DNA of 64,000 nt from Mytilus galloprovincialis (GCF_965363235.1 NC_134839.1:75603410-75667409), one strand, 5' to 3'; shown: positions 36,897-49,549, counted from the stretch's first letter. The notes: generated from the letters alone by a model not told the origin. Program-made: numbers and translations.

Positions 36897-38981
36897 TAGT
36901 ATCGAATTCATAACAGTGTGGCTATGGACATTGATTGACGCACTTTAATATCCCATTGACTGGGACAGATTAGGTGAACGTTCGTCTATAACGCCCATTG
37001 CTCACGACGTCCTTAATATAAACATTTAAACCGTGGGGTCACCAAAGGTTCTCAACGCCTATATAAAATAATTCGAAATACTAATCAGGAATTTGTGTTT
37101 TGATTTATATTGATTAATTAAACGTCCTTTACTTGTGTTTTTGTTATGTTTCGACAATCAATTTTCATAATAAGATATCGCAAAGCCATGTTCTTTCAGA
37201 AAAAAGAATGACTTACTGAATGCATGTATTGATTGATTATCTTTTTCGGATTTAACAATTGCGATTGTCGAGTTATGTAATCTTTTAACTTTTATCTGCT
37301 CTAATTTTATTTTAGAACGAATGCATAATCCACTTTCAAAAGTTGTGCAAATACGAAACATAAAGACAAAATATACTTCTGCCCTGTCTTTTTTGTACTT
37401 GAAAGTTATTGGATAGTAAGAAAGCTATTTGGATTAAACCTTGTGAAATTTGCATGCATTTACGTTATTGTATTAGCAAAATGTATCATTTGGTGTATAT
37501 AGGAAACTTAAACCGTTCTGCTATACTGCTACTATACTTGTGAAAAACACTTGGCAACAGAAACGCATTCATCTTATCTATATAAAAAAATCGACCCAAT
37601 TTACATAGAAATGGACGTCTTCGTGCATTTGTGATCGCAAATAAAATATGTTCTGGACCTTATGAGTATTTGGACCATACGTGTATGGTTGGACCATATT
37701 AGTATACCCTTATGGTCATGATATATGCGTATGGTCCAAATACTCATATGGTCCGGAACACATACATGATATTCTGTGCGTTGTCGGTCGTCTATTAATT
37801 TTTTTCTTTTGTTGATGGATTTGACGTCTTTCTGTGAGTGATTATTTGTTCATGACTTAAAACTTACTTGCAAATAATTTAAAAACAAGACTTGATTTAT
37901 AAAAATGTCCAAACAAACCATGATTTTTTTTTAAACATACATCACATCCATTGCAAAAGGCTAAAATTCGCCAGGTCTTTAATTTCAACTAAGTGAGTTG
38001 ACTAAATTAATGTTGCGGACCATTTTCCAATTTCCATGCGGTATCCCTATTTTTTTTTCTCGCTCATCTTTTATGTTTGTTTTTTCGATCATCCCAAGAC
38101 CTCTTGGAGCTTTCATTCTATAAAGTGTGTATTTTTCTAATGGTCGAAGGCCATACGGGGACCTATAGCTTGATAACGCCTGTTGGTCCCTGGAAAGAAT
38201 GTGTCTGATGGCCTATCACACTTCATATTCTTATTTTAACATGCAGTTATATCTATGATAAGAATATAAATTGAATTGTCATTGAGACAAAAACCCAACC
38301 AAAGAGCAAAAAAAAAGAAGAAAAAAAAAACCCAAGGCAACATGTAGATCTTTCGTATCAAGGGAATTGCTATAAATATATTTATTTCAGGTTAATAGTA
38401 TTAGGCCATACTCAAGTTATAAAATAGATCTTGTCGTCAACTTTTGCAACCAGCTTCTATGTTTCTATAATGCACTGTTCATCTTTTTTGGGCTTCGACT
38501 TTTCCATTGGACAGACAATTTTGTTTTCGACTGTTTTAAAAAGATGCATTTTTTTACAAAATCATACAAGTAAGGAGTCTCTGGCCTTTGGTAGTGTTGT
38601 ATGTTAATTAATGTTTGTTTATTTATTTGTTTAGGAAATAAGTATGACGTACATTTTCACTGAACTAGGACACTTTTTATATTAGTTTTTCGATATCGCT
38701 CGGGCAAAAATAATCACGAATATAATGCCTACCCATGTTAAAACTACAATAAAGTATAGTTTGCATCAATTATTTCTTGAACCTACCATTTTTTTTTTTT
38801 GTCTGTGTTGGATTTGTGTGGCATTGAAAAAAAACGGGTATAAACTACACAGTGCAGCTTCCAACAAGAATACAAGATTTATTGATTTTCAAAATGCGAC
38901 CAAAATTAAAAATTTTCTCGCAGCGGAAAAAATGCAACAGTTTGATTTTCATTGAAATAAAATAATTGTTATAATTTACAC
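36897..38981 (+). repeat. 2.08-kb near-identical direct repeat, copy 1
   Basis: Matches 61915-64000 with only a handful of substitutions and small indels (for example a 5-base 'gactt' gain in copy 2, C to T near 37299, poly-T length). It contains a large hairpin (37648-37763) and several older dispersed repeat ends. No credible ORF; both 67-69 codon frames inside are AT-rich. Confidence 0.9.
37648..37763. repeat. Hairpin with nested 'ggaccata' words
   Basis: The left arm 'ctggaccttatgagtatttg' pairs with the right arm 'caaatactcatatggtccgg'. The loop repeats 'tggaccatat' and 'tatggtc' again. The same structure is at 62666-62781. Confidence 0.75.
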
Positions 38982-39678
38982 ACCGTTACCTTTTCCAATA
39001 TAAATATTCGAACTATTTTGTTTGTTGTTTCCTTTATAAATTTACATCATTTTCAAAAAGACCACGTCTCTTCGATATTTAGAAGACTATAAAAGCGATG
39101 TTCATTATCTTTCTTCTGCTGTAAGTTTAATTTAGTTATTTTGTGTCATAATTGCCATCTCGTATGTTTTAAATTTGAATAAAGAAGATTCAGGTTGTCT
39201 TATACGTCAATGATACACAAAAAAAAACCGATAACAAATAAAATAAGGTGCAACATTCATTCTCCATGAAATGAATACATCACATGGATGTCATTTTTGT
39301 AAGAAAAATACCAATTTCGTGAGAAGTTGTGTGTTGGACTTGAAGAGCCAAGGCAAACTGACAAATATCTGAATGAACGAATCGATTTATGGTATATATA
39401 AAAAAAAAAAACAAAGCCCACATGGTTAGCATTGAATAAATAGAAGGCCACTCTTAAATGATCACAACGTAGAAGTTTTTGTTCTCTTAATCAATAAGAT
39501 GTTTTCTGAAATAACGCGGGTCCCTATTAACTTAAAAGTTTTTTTGGTTTTTTTTTACCATGAATAAACATTTTTTTTATTATTATTATTTATTGATATC
39601 AGCTCTGGACATTAATATTCTTAAAAGTGAAACTGTTGTAAGTGATGGTATAACAATTATTTAAAATAAATTCCTTAA

Positions 39679-39951
39679 ATGATATGTGAAAAGAAAGTTT
39701 CATTTTATGTATCAAAATGTGTAACAAATGATTATTTAAATCCCCACTTGAAGGCCTCCGATAGACTGAGTGAGCATAAAATCATCGCCCACGACAAACA
39801 AGTTAAAGGTAAACTTTTCAGTACAATTACTAATAAACGTTTTACTGTCGACCACACTGTTATGAATTTCGTTCTATGTTTTCATCATATGAAAATCAAG
39901 CACAGACCCTCCTGCTTGGCGTTTAATATCATATCATCCTTAAATATATGA
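39679..39951 (+). other. Unassigned 90-codon frame
   Basis: Open frame with a polar segment (L-K-A-S-D-R-L-S-E-H-K-I-I-A-H-D-K) and slightly raised GC at 39745-39920. No homologue is seen elsewhere in the window and no domain is recognised. It could be a transposon scrap or chance. Confidence 0.2.
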
Positions 39952-41519
39952 GAAAAACCTTGATTTAGAAGAATGCCTGTTACTCAGTTATTTCGGTACA
40001 TTGATGCTTTTGTGTCTTGCTTCCGTTTTTGTCTACAAATCTTTGCTATTTTCAGAGTTGTTTGTAGCCAGCTTTTGTTTCGTTGTTTTCTATATACCTT
40101 TCTTGTTGCTAGAGTTTTCTGCACGCCTTTACATGTTTTTAATAATTAAATATATATAACAATTATCAAGTCTTGAAGGAAGGTTGACTATACTCTTGCT
40201 TCTTGGTTTGTTTTATAACTGTTCTTTGTCTATGTTTTATGTACATTATTTGAAAATGTCTTTTCTTTTTCTACATTTCTTTTTTTTAACTTCTTATTAT
40301 CATCCATCGTTGATGACGATCTAAATATTACTTAAACCAAATATTTAAATTTACTACAGGACATTTCATGGCCAGCGAAACCTCCCGCTTTACATTCTTT
40401 ATGCCAATTTAAAAACACTAAATGACAGAAATAGAGCACAAACATAACACAGAAACAAATAATATAATAGTCGACACAACATGCAAGCTGCAGACAACAA
40501 CGAACATATTCCATCAACAATAAACACCACATGATATTAAAATCAATGATGCGTTAACGTAACTAACATGCAAACTAGAACTTATACAATTATTTGAAAA
40601 TGATGGTAGGTAAGGGCTATTTTATTATTATTTGGACTACAAACAATAAGACATTACAGATGATCCAATCGAAACCATAAAAAAATCATCATAAATAAAT
40701 CCATGAAAGTTGGATGTACAAAATATCAAGACACGCCACCCAGCAATGCACATTCTCATTCAGTAGAACATTTCTTTTTAAATTAATAAAAAATTCAGGA
40801 TATGACCAAAACTCCAGGCATAATATACTTTTATAACTTTCGAAAAATCAAAACAAAAGAAAAAACATCCAGGAATCTGAAATAAAAATCATCTTATCTG
40901 GGTTTTTCACAAACGTAAGTTATTTGGTACTTGTGACCATTTATCAACTTGGTGGTTTTTTTCAACAAATCTAAAATATGAAAAGTTCAATTTTATTTTT
41001 AGTTATACTATATATCTTTAGAAAACTTTGATTACATTTCAAATGAATATTGTATAATTAGTCTTTTTTTTTTTTATTGCTGGTCTATTGGTTAATTAGC
41101 ATGTTTGAACCGGACACATTTTAATGTTTTTACCGTCCCATTATATACATCAATAGGCATTCCTCTCCCCGTTGAAAACGTTTAAATCGCATATAAATTA
41201 CAATCGTTAAGAAGTTTTCGTCTGACGGGAAAATTAATCCCCAACATCCCATGGCTTCATTTACACACACAGTGCACTTAGTTTTTTACGGGGGAAACTA
41301 ATTCAAAGCGAGGCCAATATTGCAATTAGGAGATATATACTTCATATACAGGCGTTGCTTGAATATTAATACATTTAACACACATTGCTGTAAATGATGT
41401 CGTATAACTGTCCGTATAATTCATGCTTTGTCAAACAGAATTGATAATCATCATAAAAAGATTGGTAAGGGAGTATCATTTATACGTTCAAGGATCGGCT
41501 TGAGTGCCCACAAATATAA

Positions 41520-41860
41520 TTAAATAAAGGCAACAGTAGTATACCGCTGTTCAAAACTCGTAAATCTATGGAAAAAAAACAAAATCGGGGTAACAAACTA
41601 AAACTGAGGGAAACGCATTAAATATAAGAGGAGAACAACGACAAAACATTAAAATGTAACACACACAGCAACGGACTAAGCATTAGACAAAATCCGATGA
41701 GAATAACCAATATAACATCAAAACCAAATACATGAATTTGGGATAGAAAAGTACCGTGACACGTCTTATAGTAATGTGAATTCACATTCAAATATAGGAG
41801 AAAACAAACGACACAACGGAAACACAACGTAAAAATGTTACACACACAGAAACGAACAAG
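41520..41860. repeat. Dispersed repeat with 'cacaacg...taacacacac' units
   Basis: Closely related to 21901-22060. The second half repeats 'atataggag.aaaacaa.cgaca.aac' twice. It lies just downstream of copy C. Confidence 0.65.
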
Positions 41861-42336
41861 GATATAACAATGGCCATTTTCCTGACTTGTTACAGGATAT
41901 TTTTAAAGAAAAATTTAAACCTGCCATTTTGTAATTATTGTTGCAGCGTCAATATAGCTGTAAGTATTTCCATTTTTGATTGCTCCATAATTTCTCATTT
42001 CGTGCCTTTAATAGCTAAGTATTTAGTTTCAAATTTGCTCTTTGTTGAATGGCGTACGGTACTTGCTGTTGTTCTAATATAATGTCCTTAAGTTTTTAAC
42101 AGATAGTTGTGTCATAAGCAATAATACTACTAAATGCAAACATAAGCTAACCTACGCCTTATACAAAACGAATCACTCAGGCTGACCGTACAGCTGTCAA
42201 ATCACCTAAAAATAGCAACATTGTCAAATTTATTGATGAAAATTGAAACACTTCCATCAACCAATGGAATTTGTTTATAAGTTATATACTAGAAATATGT
42301 TTTATACTGAAATATTTACTTACAATGCACATACAT

Positions 42337-42342
42337 TTTATT
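42337..42342 (-). promoter_or_regulatory. Candidate polyadenylation signal after copy C exon 5
   Basis: AATAAA on the minus strand, 15 bases beyond the TAA stop of exon 5. The position is unusually close to the stop codon; a later signal could be used instead. Confidence 0.35.
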
Positions 42343-42357
42343 TTCTCGAATGTAGAA

Positions 42358-42946
42358 TTAAACAGTGTTTTTTAAATCACGAATTTTAGTGGCATTATTT
42401 GGTTGTGTTCTAAAAATATCACTTAGTGTAGAGTTTGCTCGACTCAAATTGTGTCTTTGATTCCCACTTGACAGAAAATCTAAACTGAAATCCGCTTTTG
42501 TAATTTCTCCTCTTCGTTGGTTATCCGTTGAAAATTCTATAATAGCATTCGTTGATCTGCCCATTCCTCTATTTAATTCTACAGAAAACAACGTGTTATT
42601 CTCTTTTGTAACATACATGAAGAAAAGAAATGGATGATTTTTTATTCCAGGTTTGAGTCCTAAAGAACCGGTTGGCCGAATTCGAATCCTTTGATGTGGA
42701 GGTAGTAAAATATCCATAGATTCGAAGATAAGTTTGTGGTCCTTGTGTTTAGCAATCATGTCATCAGAATTTCGTTGCAAACAACACTCAGCTTTAAAAT
42801 ATAAAGTTGTATTATTTTTCTCGTGAAAAAATAAAAAAACTTTGCACAACTTTCGATTTCCGTAAATTAAATCCAGTTCGTTTTTTAATGTTTCTGCAAA
42901 ATTCTCTTTTCCCGTCTTCCCGCGTTTAATTGCAACAAAGGCTGCC
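42358..42946 (-). pseudogene. Copy C exon 5 (terminal coding exon, open)
   Basis: 589 bases: one base finishing a Gly codon, 195 codons and TAA. The acceptor is TTTTTCAG|G. It has A-F-V-A-I-K-R-G, then a block with L-K-N-E-L-D-L-I-Y-G-N-R-K and C-K-V-F-L-F-F, a K-A-E-C-C pair, L-L-P-P-H-Q-R-I-R-I-R-P-T-G, H-P-F-L-F-F-M-Y-V, and a polar Arg/Asn/Ser-rich tail after F-S-L-D-F-L-S-S-G-N-Q-R. I recognise no named domain. It gives the family's natural C-terminus. Confidence 0.8.
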
Positions 42947-43484
42947 CTGAAAAAGACCAATAACAAGTAATCAATTTGTCTATATTGAGTAGCAGTCCAT
43001 CTTGTTATTATGAAAATGCTAGTTATACAAATTTTGACACATGTGAATGTTAAAACACAAGTAAATTATGTTCTGAAAGGTTGGTCAACATGAAGAACAA
43101 GAAACCAGAGGTTTTTGGATACGATGAACAAAACTAACGTACAGATCCTGAAATAATTGTTGCAAGTCTACCTATTGATAAAAAAAGTTGAGACTTTAAT
43201 GTATAGCATACCAATTTGCAATCAAATTTCCACAAATCAAAGAAAAGCAGCCAGAATTTTTTCGAACCATAGCCATAGAAAAACAACAAAAAGCTGACAA
43301 AAAACACTACTAAGGAAAAAGAAAGATTCAGCAACACATGCTAACCAAATATATCATGTAAAGTCTAAGGTAATGTTTTCACATTTTTGTTCATTAATAA
43401 AAAAAAAAATATCCTATTGCATATATTGGTAGATGGAAAGACAAATATTAAAAAAAACATCACTCATAATGAAGTAAAACTTAA

Positions 43485-43640
43485 AATAAAATTGAAAAAG
43501 GAAATGGGGAATGTGTCAAAGAGACAACAACCCGACCATAGAGCAGACAACAACCGAAGGCCACCAATGGGTCTTCGATTTAGCGAGAAATTCCCGCACC
43601 CGCAGGAGCCCTTGCTTTTTTGTAGTTCAGTGCATAACAT
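43485..43640. repeat. Dispersed repeat with 'aatggggaatgtgtcaaagag' head
   Basis: Fragments with the same head are at 6895-6945, 36430-36480 and 50940-51040, and inverted near 24810-24850. It is inserted in copy C intron 4. Confidence 0.65.
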
Positions 43641-43810
43641 TAAATATTGTCCTGTATTGATACCATCATAGTGCAACTGAAAACAAGTGTTTAAAACTGT
43701 TTTCCGTAACATTTAATACGCCTTCTTATACCTTTTCTCTGTTCAATACTTACATAGACATAATGATTACTAATGTAACTTTAAAATTAACAAATAATAC
43801 TTATAATTAC

Positions 43811-44091
43811 CCGTCATAACCTTCCACTTTTCCGGTAAATCTTCCCGCTGTCACCCTTTCTGCTATTGTATCTAGGATGATAGGGTTTTCATCTTGGTAG
43901 CCAACGACCTTAATATCAAACTCCTCAAAATCAGACCCTTGGTCGTCATCACAACTGAGTGTTCCACTCAAATGCATTGGCTTTTTGAATTGTGATTTTT
44001 CATAATTCAATCTGATTTTGTCGCTGACATATGCCACCACATTTTTGGCATTTAATGAGTGTTTTACATATCCCTGGTCAGGTCTTTGTAT
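43811..44091 (-). pseudogene. Copy C exon 4
   Basis: 281 open bases, acceptor TTTTAG|ATA, donor GG|GTAATT, beginning IQRPDQGYVKHSLNAK. Length and both phases match copies A and B. Confidence 0.8.
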
Positions 44092-44139
44092 CTAAAAGAT
44101 AATATAAAATATAAATCTGATTATAACCTAATACCGTAG

Positions 44140-45090
44140 CGACAGCTTAGCGAAAGTGCGATTCTAGACGGGGAGACTGCGCTCCGATCTCACTGCGACT
44201 TTACTACGATCTCACTACGACCATCACGTTCTAACCGCGACCCAAACACGCTTCCACTACGACTTTACCACGTTTATACCACGCTTATATCACGCTGTTT
44301 AAGATCATAGTATGCCCATGCCGTCCTCATCACGCTCTTCTTTTGACCTTACCACGTTTATACTACGATCATCATGCTGATTGACATTGTCATATAAAAT
44401 TTATAAATGTTCTCCAGCTTTTGAATGTATGTATGTATGTAATTTGAACCTCTTTCACCTGTGTCATCCCTACTATCGTTCACTAAAGTTTCGTTTTTGA
44501 TCTTGATGGACCAGTAATAATTTTTGATTCAGGGTGGATTGGTCGGTCAGACATAAATCTTCTGGATCATGATTCGTTACTATCAGAACTCCCTCAGCCT
44601 CTACCTCTACCCTTACCCTTGTGTAGATTTTGGTTGCATGACTGCGTTGTTTTTGGGAAACTCTACCTATCAATGAGAAATATCTAACGAATGATACAGT
44701 ATTTATATGGAACACGATGTTGCAATTGACGTTATTGCTGAGAGCGTAGTAAAATCGCGGTATGAATGTGGTATGAACGTAGTATGGTCGATGTACGAAA
44801 GTGCTATAATCGTAGTAGAAATGTGTTGCAATTGGATAAATCGTGGTATTGTCGTAGTGAGGACGTGATGATCGTAGAAAGATCGTGATACTCGTAGTGA
44901 GGTTGCAGAAACAGCGTGGTGAGGACGTTGTGTAATTGTAGCGGGATCGTTGTAGAAGCGTGATGAGGACATAGTAGCATCGTGACTGAAACGAAACTTT
45001 ACCTTTGCATGCCGTTCATACTGCGAGTTCACCACGATCTTAATTTATTAAAGATCATTGTGAGCGTGGTGCGATCGTGGTATAGTGGGA
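44140..45090. repeat. Two-armed array of degenerate 'CGTAGT/CGTGGT' units
   Basis: The left arm (about 44140-44370) is full of 'ctacgac', 'taccacg' and 'atcacg' words every 10-12 bases. The right arm (about 44720-45090) has the complementary 'gtcgtag', 'cgtggta' and 'cgtgat' words. A 350-base spacer separates them. GC content is clearly above the background. The array lies in copy C intron 3. Confidence 0.75.
44473..44715 (-). other. Unassigned 80-codon frame between the arms of the CGTAGT array
   Basis: A minus-strand frame with a less AT-biased composition, including E-V-E-A-E-G-V-L-I-V and H-D-P-E-D-L-C-L. It lies exactly in the spacer of the inverted array, so it may belong to the inserted element. 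No family is recognised. Confidence 0.25.
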
Positions 45091-45730
45091 CTGGGTCTTT
45101 ATGCAATGACAGCATTAGATTCTGATATTTTTTAATAGTTCTTACCACATAACTAAAACATTTTTTTTCTGAATGCAACTTGTGTGCGACGTTTTGGGAC
45201 AAAGACAAACACATATACCAGTAGTCTGTTAAGTTCAAGTCTTCAACATTTGGAGAATAAATTTACAAAAAAAGTAAAATAACAAAAATACTGAACTTTG
45301 AGGAAAATCCAAAACGGAAAGTCCGTAATCAAATGGCAAATCAAATGATAAAACACATCAAACGATTGTGAATTAGAGTTGGTATTGTGTAAAGAATGGG
45401 AATGTTGTTTAAAATCAAAGATAACAAGGTATGTGAATACCAGTTTTAACAAATGTATGCATTGTACGCTTAATAAATACAATGTATACATACTATTATA
45501 ATACAAATGAATGTATGATGGGGTGTTTATCCGTTTTTTCTATATGTAGTGTTTTTTTGAAATTTGTGTAAAATAATTTATAGTCTTTAAATGTTATCTA
45601 TACCATACGAATATAATTGAGGTTCCTATGATTGTTTATTTCTTTAAGTTATATAAGTACACTGCATTATACATATCTTCATTGATTTTTATTATTAAGT
45701 TCAACAATGTGTTATATTAATGTACTATAC

Positions 45731-45912
45731 CGAATATTTTAAACTTTATGTTCTTTATCCACACTCCCTTTATCAAATTGTAAAACTAGTCGACCATCTT
45801 TTCCAGTAGAAATAGTTGTCCCAGAAGGCTGTACAACATTTTCCATTATCTTTGGACCGTAAATTATTCCAAAACTCTTCATTCGATTGCAGGTAAATTC
45901 GACATATCCATT
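45731..45912 (-). pseudogene. Copy C exon 3 with 2-base shift at its 3' end
   Basis: Acceptor TTGCTTCAG|AAT, then NGYVEFTCNRMKSFGIIYGP and G-R-L-V-L-Q-F-D-K-G-S-V-D-K-E. After this it is two bases longer than copies A and B, giving a TAA before the conserved TCG|GTAT donor. An alternative in-frame end is 45745, using GTTTAA as donor. Confidence 0.72.
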
Positions 45913-46150
45913 CTGAAGCAAAACATTGTTGTTCTCAATATACACATTGCAATGTTTATTTTAATTTTTCAACGACTACCATGTCATTAACTTGCTAGGT
46001 ATATGCTTTGCATTACGCAATATCCGTACAACAGAAAAAAAGTCCCTCAATGACAGTACGATTCAAATCAGTGAACAGCTTCTGTGTTACACAATTAATA
46101 CACCTGAGTTCACAAAGAGACGATCGGTGTACTTTCTAAGGGTTGAATAT

Positions 46151-47456
46151 TTTTAACTAGAGGCTCTAATGAGCCTGTGTCGCTCACCTTGGTCATGTGA
46201 ATATTTAACAAAGGAAGCAGATGGATTCATGACAAAATTGTGTTTTTGTGATGGTGATGTGTTTGTACATTTTACTTTACTTAACATTCTTGCTGCTTAC
46301 AATTATCTCTATCTATAATGAACTTGGCTCAGTAGTTTCAGTGGAAAATGTTAGTAAAAATTTACAAATTTTATGAAAATTGTTAAAAATTGACTATAAA
46401 GGACAATAACTCCTTAGGGTCAATTGACCATTTTGGTCATGTTGACCTTATTTTAGGTCTTACTTTGCTGTACATTATTGCTGTTTACAGTTTATCTCTA
46501 TCTATAATAATATTCAAGATAATAACAAAAACAGCACAATTTCCTTAAAACTACAAATTCAGGGGCAGCAACCCAACAACGGGTTTTCCGATTCATCTGA
46601 AAATTTCAGGGCAGATAGATCTTGACCTGATTAACAATTTTACGCCTTGTCAGATTTGCTCTAAATGCTTTGGTTTTTCAGTTATAAGCCAAAAACTGCA
46701 TTTTACCCCAATGTTCTATTTTTAGCCATGGCGGCCATCTTGGTTGGTTGGCCGAGTTACCGGACATATATTTTAAACTAGATACCCAACAATGATTGTG
46801 GCCAAGTTTGGATTAATTTGTTCCAGTAGTTTCAGAGGAGAAGATTTTTGTTAAAGATTACTAAAATTTACGAAAAATGGTTAAAAATTGACTATAAAGG
46901 GCAATAACTCCTAAAGGGGTCAACTGACCATTTCGGTCATGTTGACTTGTTTGTAAATCTTACTTTGCTGAACATTATTGCAGTTTACATTTTATCTTTA
47001 TCTATAATAATATTCAAGATAATAACCAAAAACAGCAAAATTTCCTTTAAATTATCAAATCAGGGGCAGCAACCTAACAACAGGTTGTCCAATTCATCTG
47101 AAAATTTCAGAGCAGATAGATCTTGACCTAATAAACAATTTTACCCCCATGTCAGATTTGCTCTAAATGCTTTGGTGTTTGAGTTAAAAGCCAAAAACTG
47201 CATTTTATCCCTATATTCTATTTTTAGCCATGGCGGCCATCTTTGGTGGTTGGCCGGGTCACCGGACACATTTTTTAAACTAGATACTCCAATAATGATT
47301 ATTGCCAAGTTTGGTTTAGTTTTGCTTAGGAGTTTCAGAGGAGACGATTTTTGTAAAAGTTAAGAGACGACGCCGGACGACGACGACGACGACGGACGGC
47401 GGACGCAAAGTGATGAGAAAAGCTCACTCGGCCCTTTGGACCAGGTGAGCTAAAAA
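46151..47456. mobile_element. 1.3-kb element with internal duplication and GAC-rich tail
   Basis: Begins near 'gaggctctaatgagcctgtg...gctcacctt' and ends 'gctcactcggccctttggac..aggtgagc'. Two internal units of about 500 bases are repeated (for example 'aggggcagcaacc' at about 46561 and 47061, 'atggcggccatctt' at about 46729 and 47231). A (GAC)n stretch is at 47367-47405. It belongs to a familiar bivalve repeat type and has no ORF of note. Confidence 0.75.
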
Positions 47457-47602
47457 TGAATACTAGTATGCTGAACTAGGAAAAGCTTGAAATAAATAAC
47501 CTTGCATAAGACAGAAAAGTACAAATAATTTTTCGCGCACAAAATGATTAGCATGCGTAACATCAGATATAAATGAAACAACAATCCAAAACCAATTTAC
47601 GT

Positions 47603-47616
47603 CCCCCCCCCCCCCC
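47603..47616. repeat. Poly-C tract
   Basis: Fourteen consecutive C bases. Confidence 0.9.
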
Positions 47617-48035
47617 TAAATATCAAATGGAGGTCCCCTAAACAATACATTGGCCAATTGCCTGAGAGTAAGAGTTTTTATTCATTTATTCAGACCATTT
47701 CAAATTCAAATTTCACATTATTTTTTCTCATAAAAATCTTTGTTCAGCAAACAAAGCGTATTGTTTCATTTTGGATTTTAATTCACCAAATTACTAATAT
47801 TGACGAGGTTGATCTTGCATTAGTTTATGATTTCTTCTGCAAGTCTAGCAATACATTATTCGTGTATTTGCAAAAGTAGCTTCTATAACATTTAGCATGC
47901 GACGGATGGACAAACAGAGTCAAACCTATACCTCCTTCTTTTTGACCAGTGATGTAGGTACATTGATTTGTGTATTACTAGTAATAGACTCTTTAAAACA
48001 ACCTAAGGTATGTATTGAACTTAAAGAAATATTAC

Positions 48036-48606
48036 CATCAAAGATGCGGGTATGGCCCTCCAAGTATCCCCAATTTCTACCCATGCCCAGTAAGTATTTA
48101 TGTCCTTGTCCTTAATAGGAACAATGTTTTCATCCACTGGAACTTGGAAATAAACCTTCCCATGGTATTTGTCAACCAGAGCAAATGTGCACTGTTTCTC
48201 CTTAACAAGTTTCTTTTCGTCTGCATTGGTGATGTTTTGCACAGCTTTTGTGACTGCTCTTGTAGAAAATTTATAAATATCTGTCACAAATTTTACATTC
48301 TTTTGGTTATGTGGTGGTGGTTTAAAGTGTTTATTTCGTTCTTCGTTGCTCCAAACAGTTGTTTTCTATTGTCCTAAAGGCTCCATTAGTTCTTCTGATG
48401 TTTTAACTTTAATACCATTTCCAACATCTATATGTTGAAATAGTTCGTCCTCATTATCTTCTTCAGAACTATAATAGTCGTTTAAGCCCTCGTCTGAATC
48501 AATTTCAAAGTCGCCGTCATATGTATCACTAGCAAAATCATCAGGACTGTATTCGTCGTCTACTTCGTCATTAACAACAACACCGTCTTCTTCTTCTCGA
48601 ATTGCT
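48036..48606 (-). pseudogene. Copy C exon 2 with in-frame TAG
   Basis: 571 bases (one codon shorter than A), acceptor TTTTCAG|A, donor ATG|GTAATA. It opens AIREEEDGVVVNDEVDDEYS and continues with the acidic stretch to E-L-M-E-P-L-G-Q, then TAG at 48366-48368 where copy A has a Tyr codon in an H-Y-N context. The frame stays open after it through N-T-Y-W-A-W-V-E-I-G-D-T-W. Confidence 0.78.
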
Positions 48607-48922
48607 CTGAAAAGTATCAAATTTTAGTCACAAAATACTCTTTTTACAAATTGTTTTATATCAGAAGATCTTTGTTTACCGTCACAGTATATTTATGCCA
48701 GATATTGTATAAACCCAATTTTCGAATGAAGTTTATTGTTAGTTGCATTATTACTGGTTTTATTTCAGACACCATGTTTTATTTCAATGAAATGCAAATC
48801 CTGAATAACAATGCTGCTAATAACATCGATAGTTACCAAAGGTACAAGGCTTATAATTTGATATGCCAGTCGTCAGAGCAATGACGACTCAAAATCCCAA
48901 AAGGTTGTGCCAAATACGACTA

Positions 48923-49549
48923 TTAAGGGCATACGATACAGTTTTGAACCTGTATTTACAAGTTGATGAAAATTTGCATATAGGCTATTTTTTACCTCCT
49001 TAAATTAAATATGTAATAAAAAATATACCTTCATGTGCTACTTTTTGAGTAAAATGAGTTTGAAATTTTGTATATTTGCTCAAAATTCAGATTTGTGTCC
49101 GTATTTTCTTTTTCGAAAGAAAGACATAACTTTTTTGTTTTAAAAGATAAACACAAAATGGTTTTTGTTAAATAATCGGTAATTTCTGTATTTTATAAGT
49201 ATCATTAAAAATTATGCAATTTTTATTCCGAAATAACTCTATATTTATCAAATGTTCATGGATAGAGGAAAAAACGTCATTTTTTGCTGCATGTTTATCA
49301 AAATTAAAAAAAATTGCGCTATTTACAGTTTTATAAAATTTGGGTCATAATCTCCTTGCAAAATGAAACAAATTGCTGTTTTAAAAAATAGGGGTCCATG
49401 AACTAGTTTTCAAATTAAATCAGTTTGAATGATAAAAATCAGTCGAAAAATGCATCTTTTCCCGATATGTCACAGTTTGACGTCGCGAAAATAACATTTT
49501 ACGTTAGCAACATCATTACCTTCCCTGTAACTGTATCGTATGCCCCTAA
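48923..49549. mobile_element. 627-bp TIR element (TTAA-like ends)
   Basis: Starts TTAAGGGCATACGATACAG and ends CTGTATCGTATGCCCCTAA, an 18 of 19 inverse match. The interior is AT-rich with no transposase. The ORF at 49425-49727 starts inside it and is not credited. Confidence 0.72.

Larger units (their letters stand above)
38982..42357. other. Spacer between the 2.08-kb repeat and copy C exon 5
   Basis: AT-rich, with one 26-bp-minisatellite-like word near 39203, the unassigned frame at 39679-39951, and from about 41200 onward sequence shared with the downstream flank of copy B. Nothing else is supported. Confidence 0.45.

Noticed and set aside
41618-41845. Cys/Phe-rich 75-codon minus-strand ORF
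   Set aside because: It lies wholly inside a dispersed repeat also found at 21901-22060, and its composition reflects the repeat.
44703-45035. 110-codon minus-strand ORF rich in H, T and S
   Set aside because: It is the translation of the degenerate CGTAGT array; the apparent protein bias comes from the repeated words.
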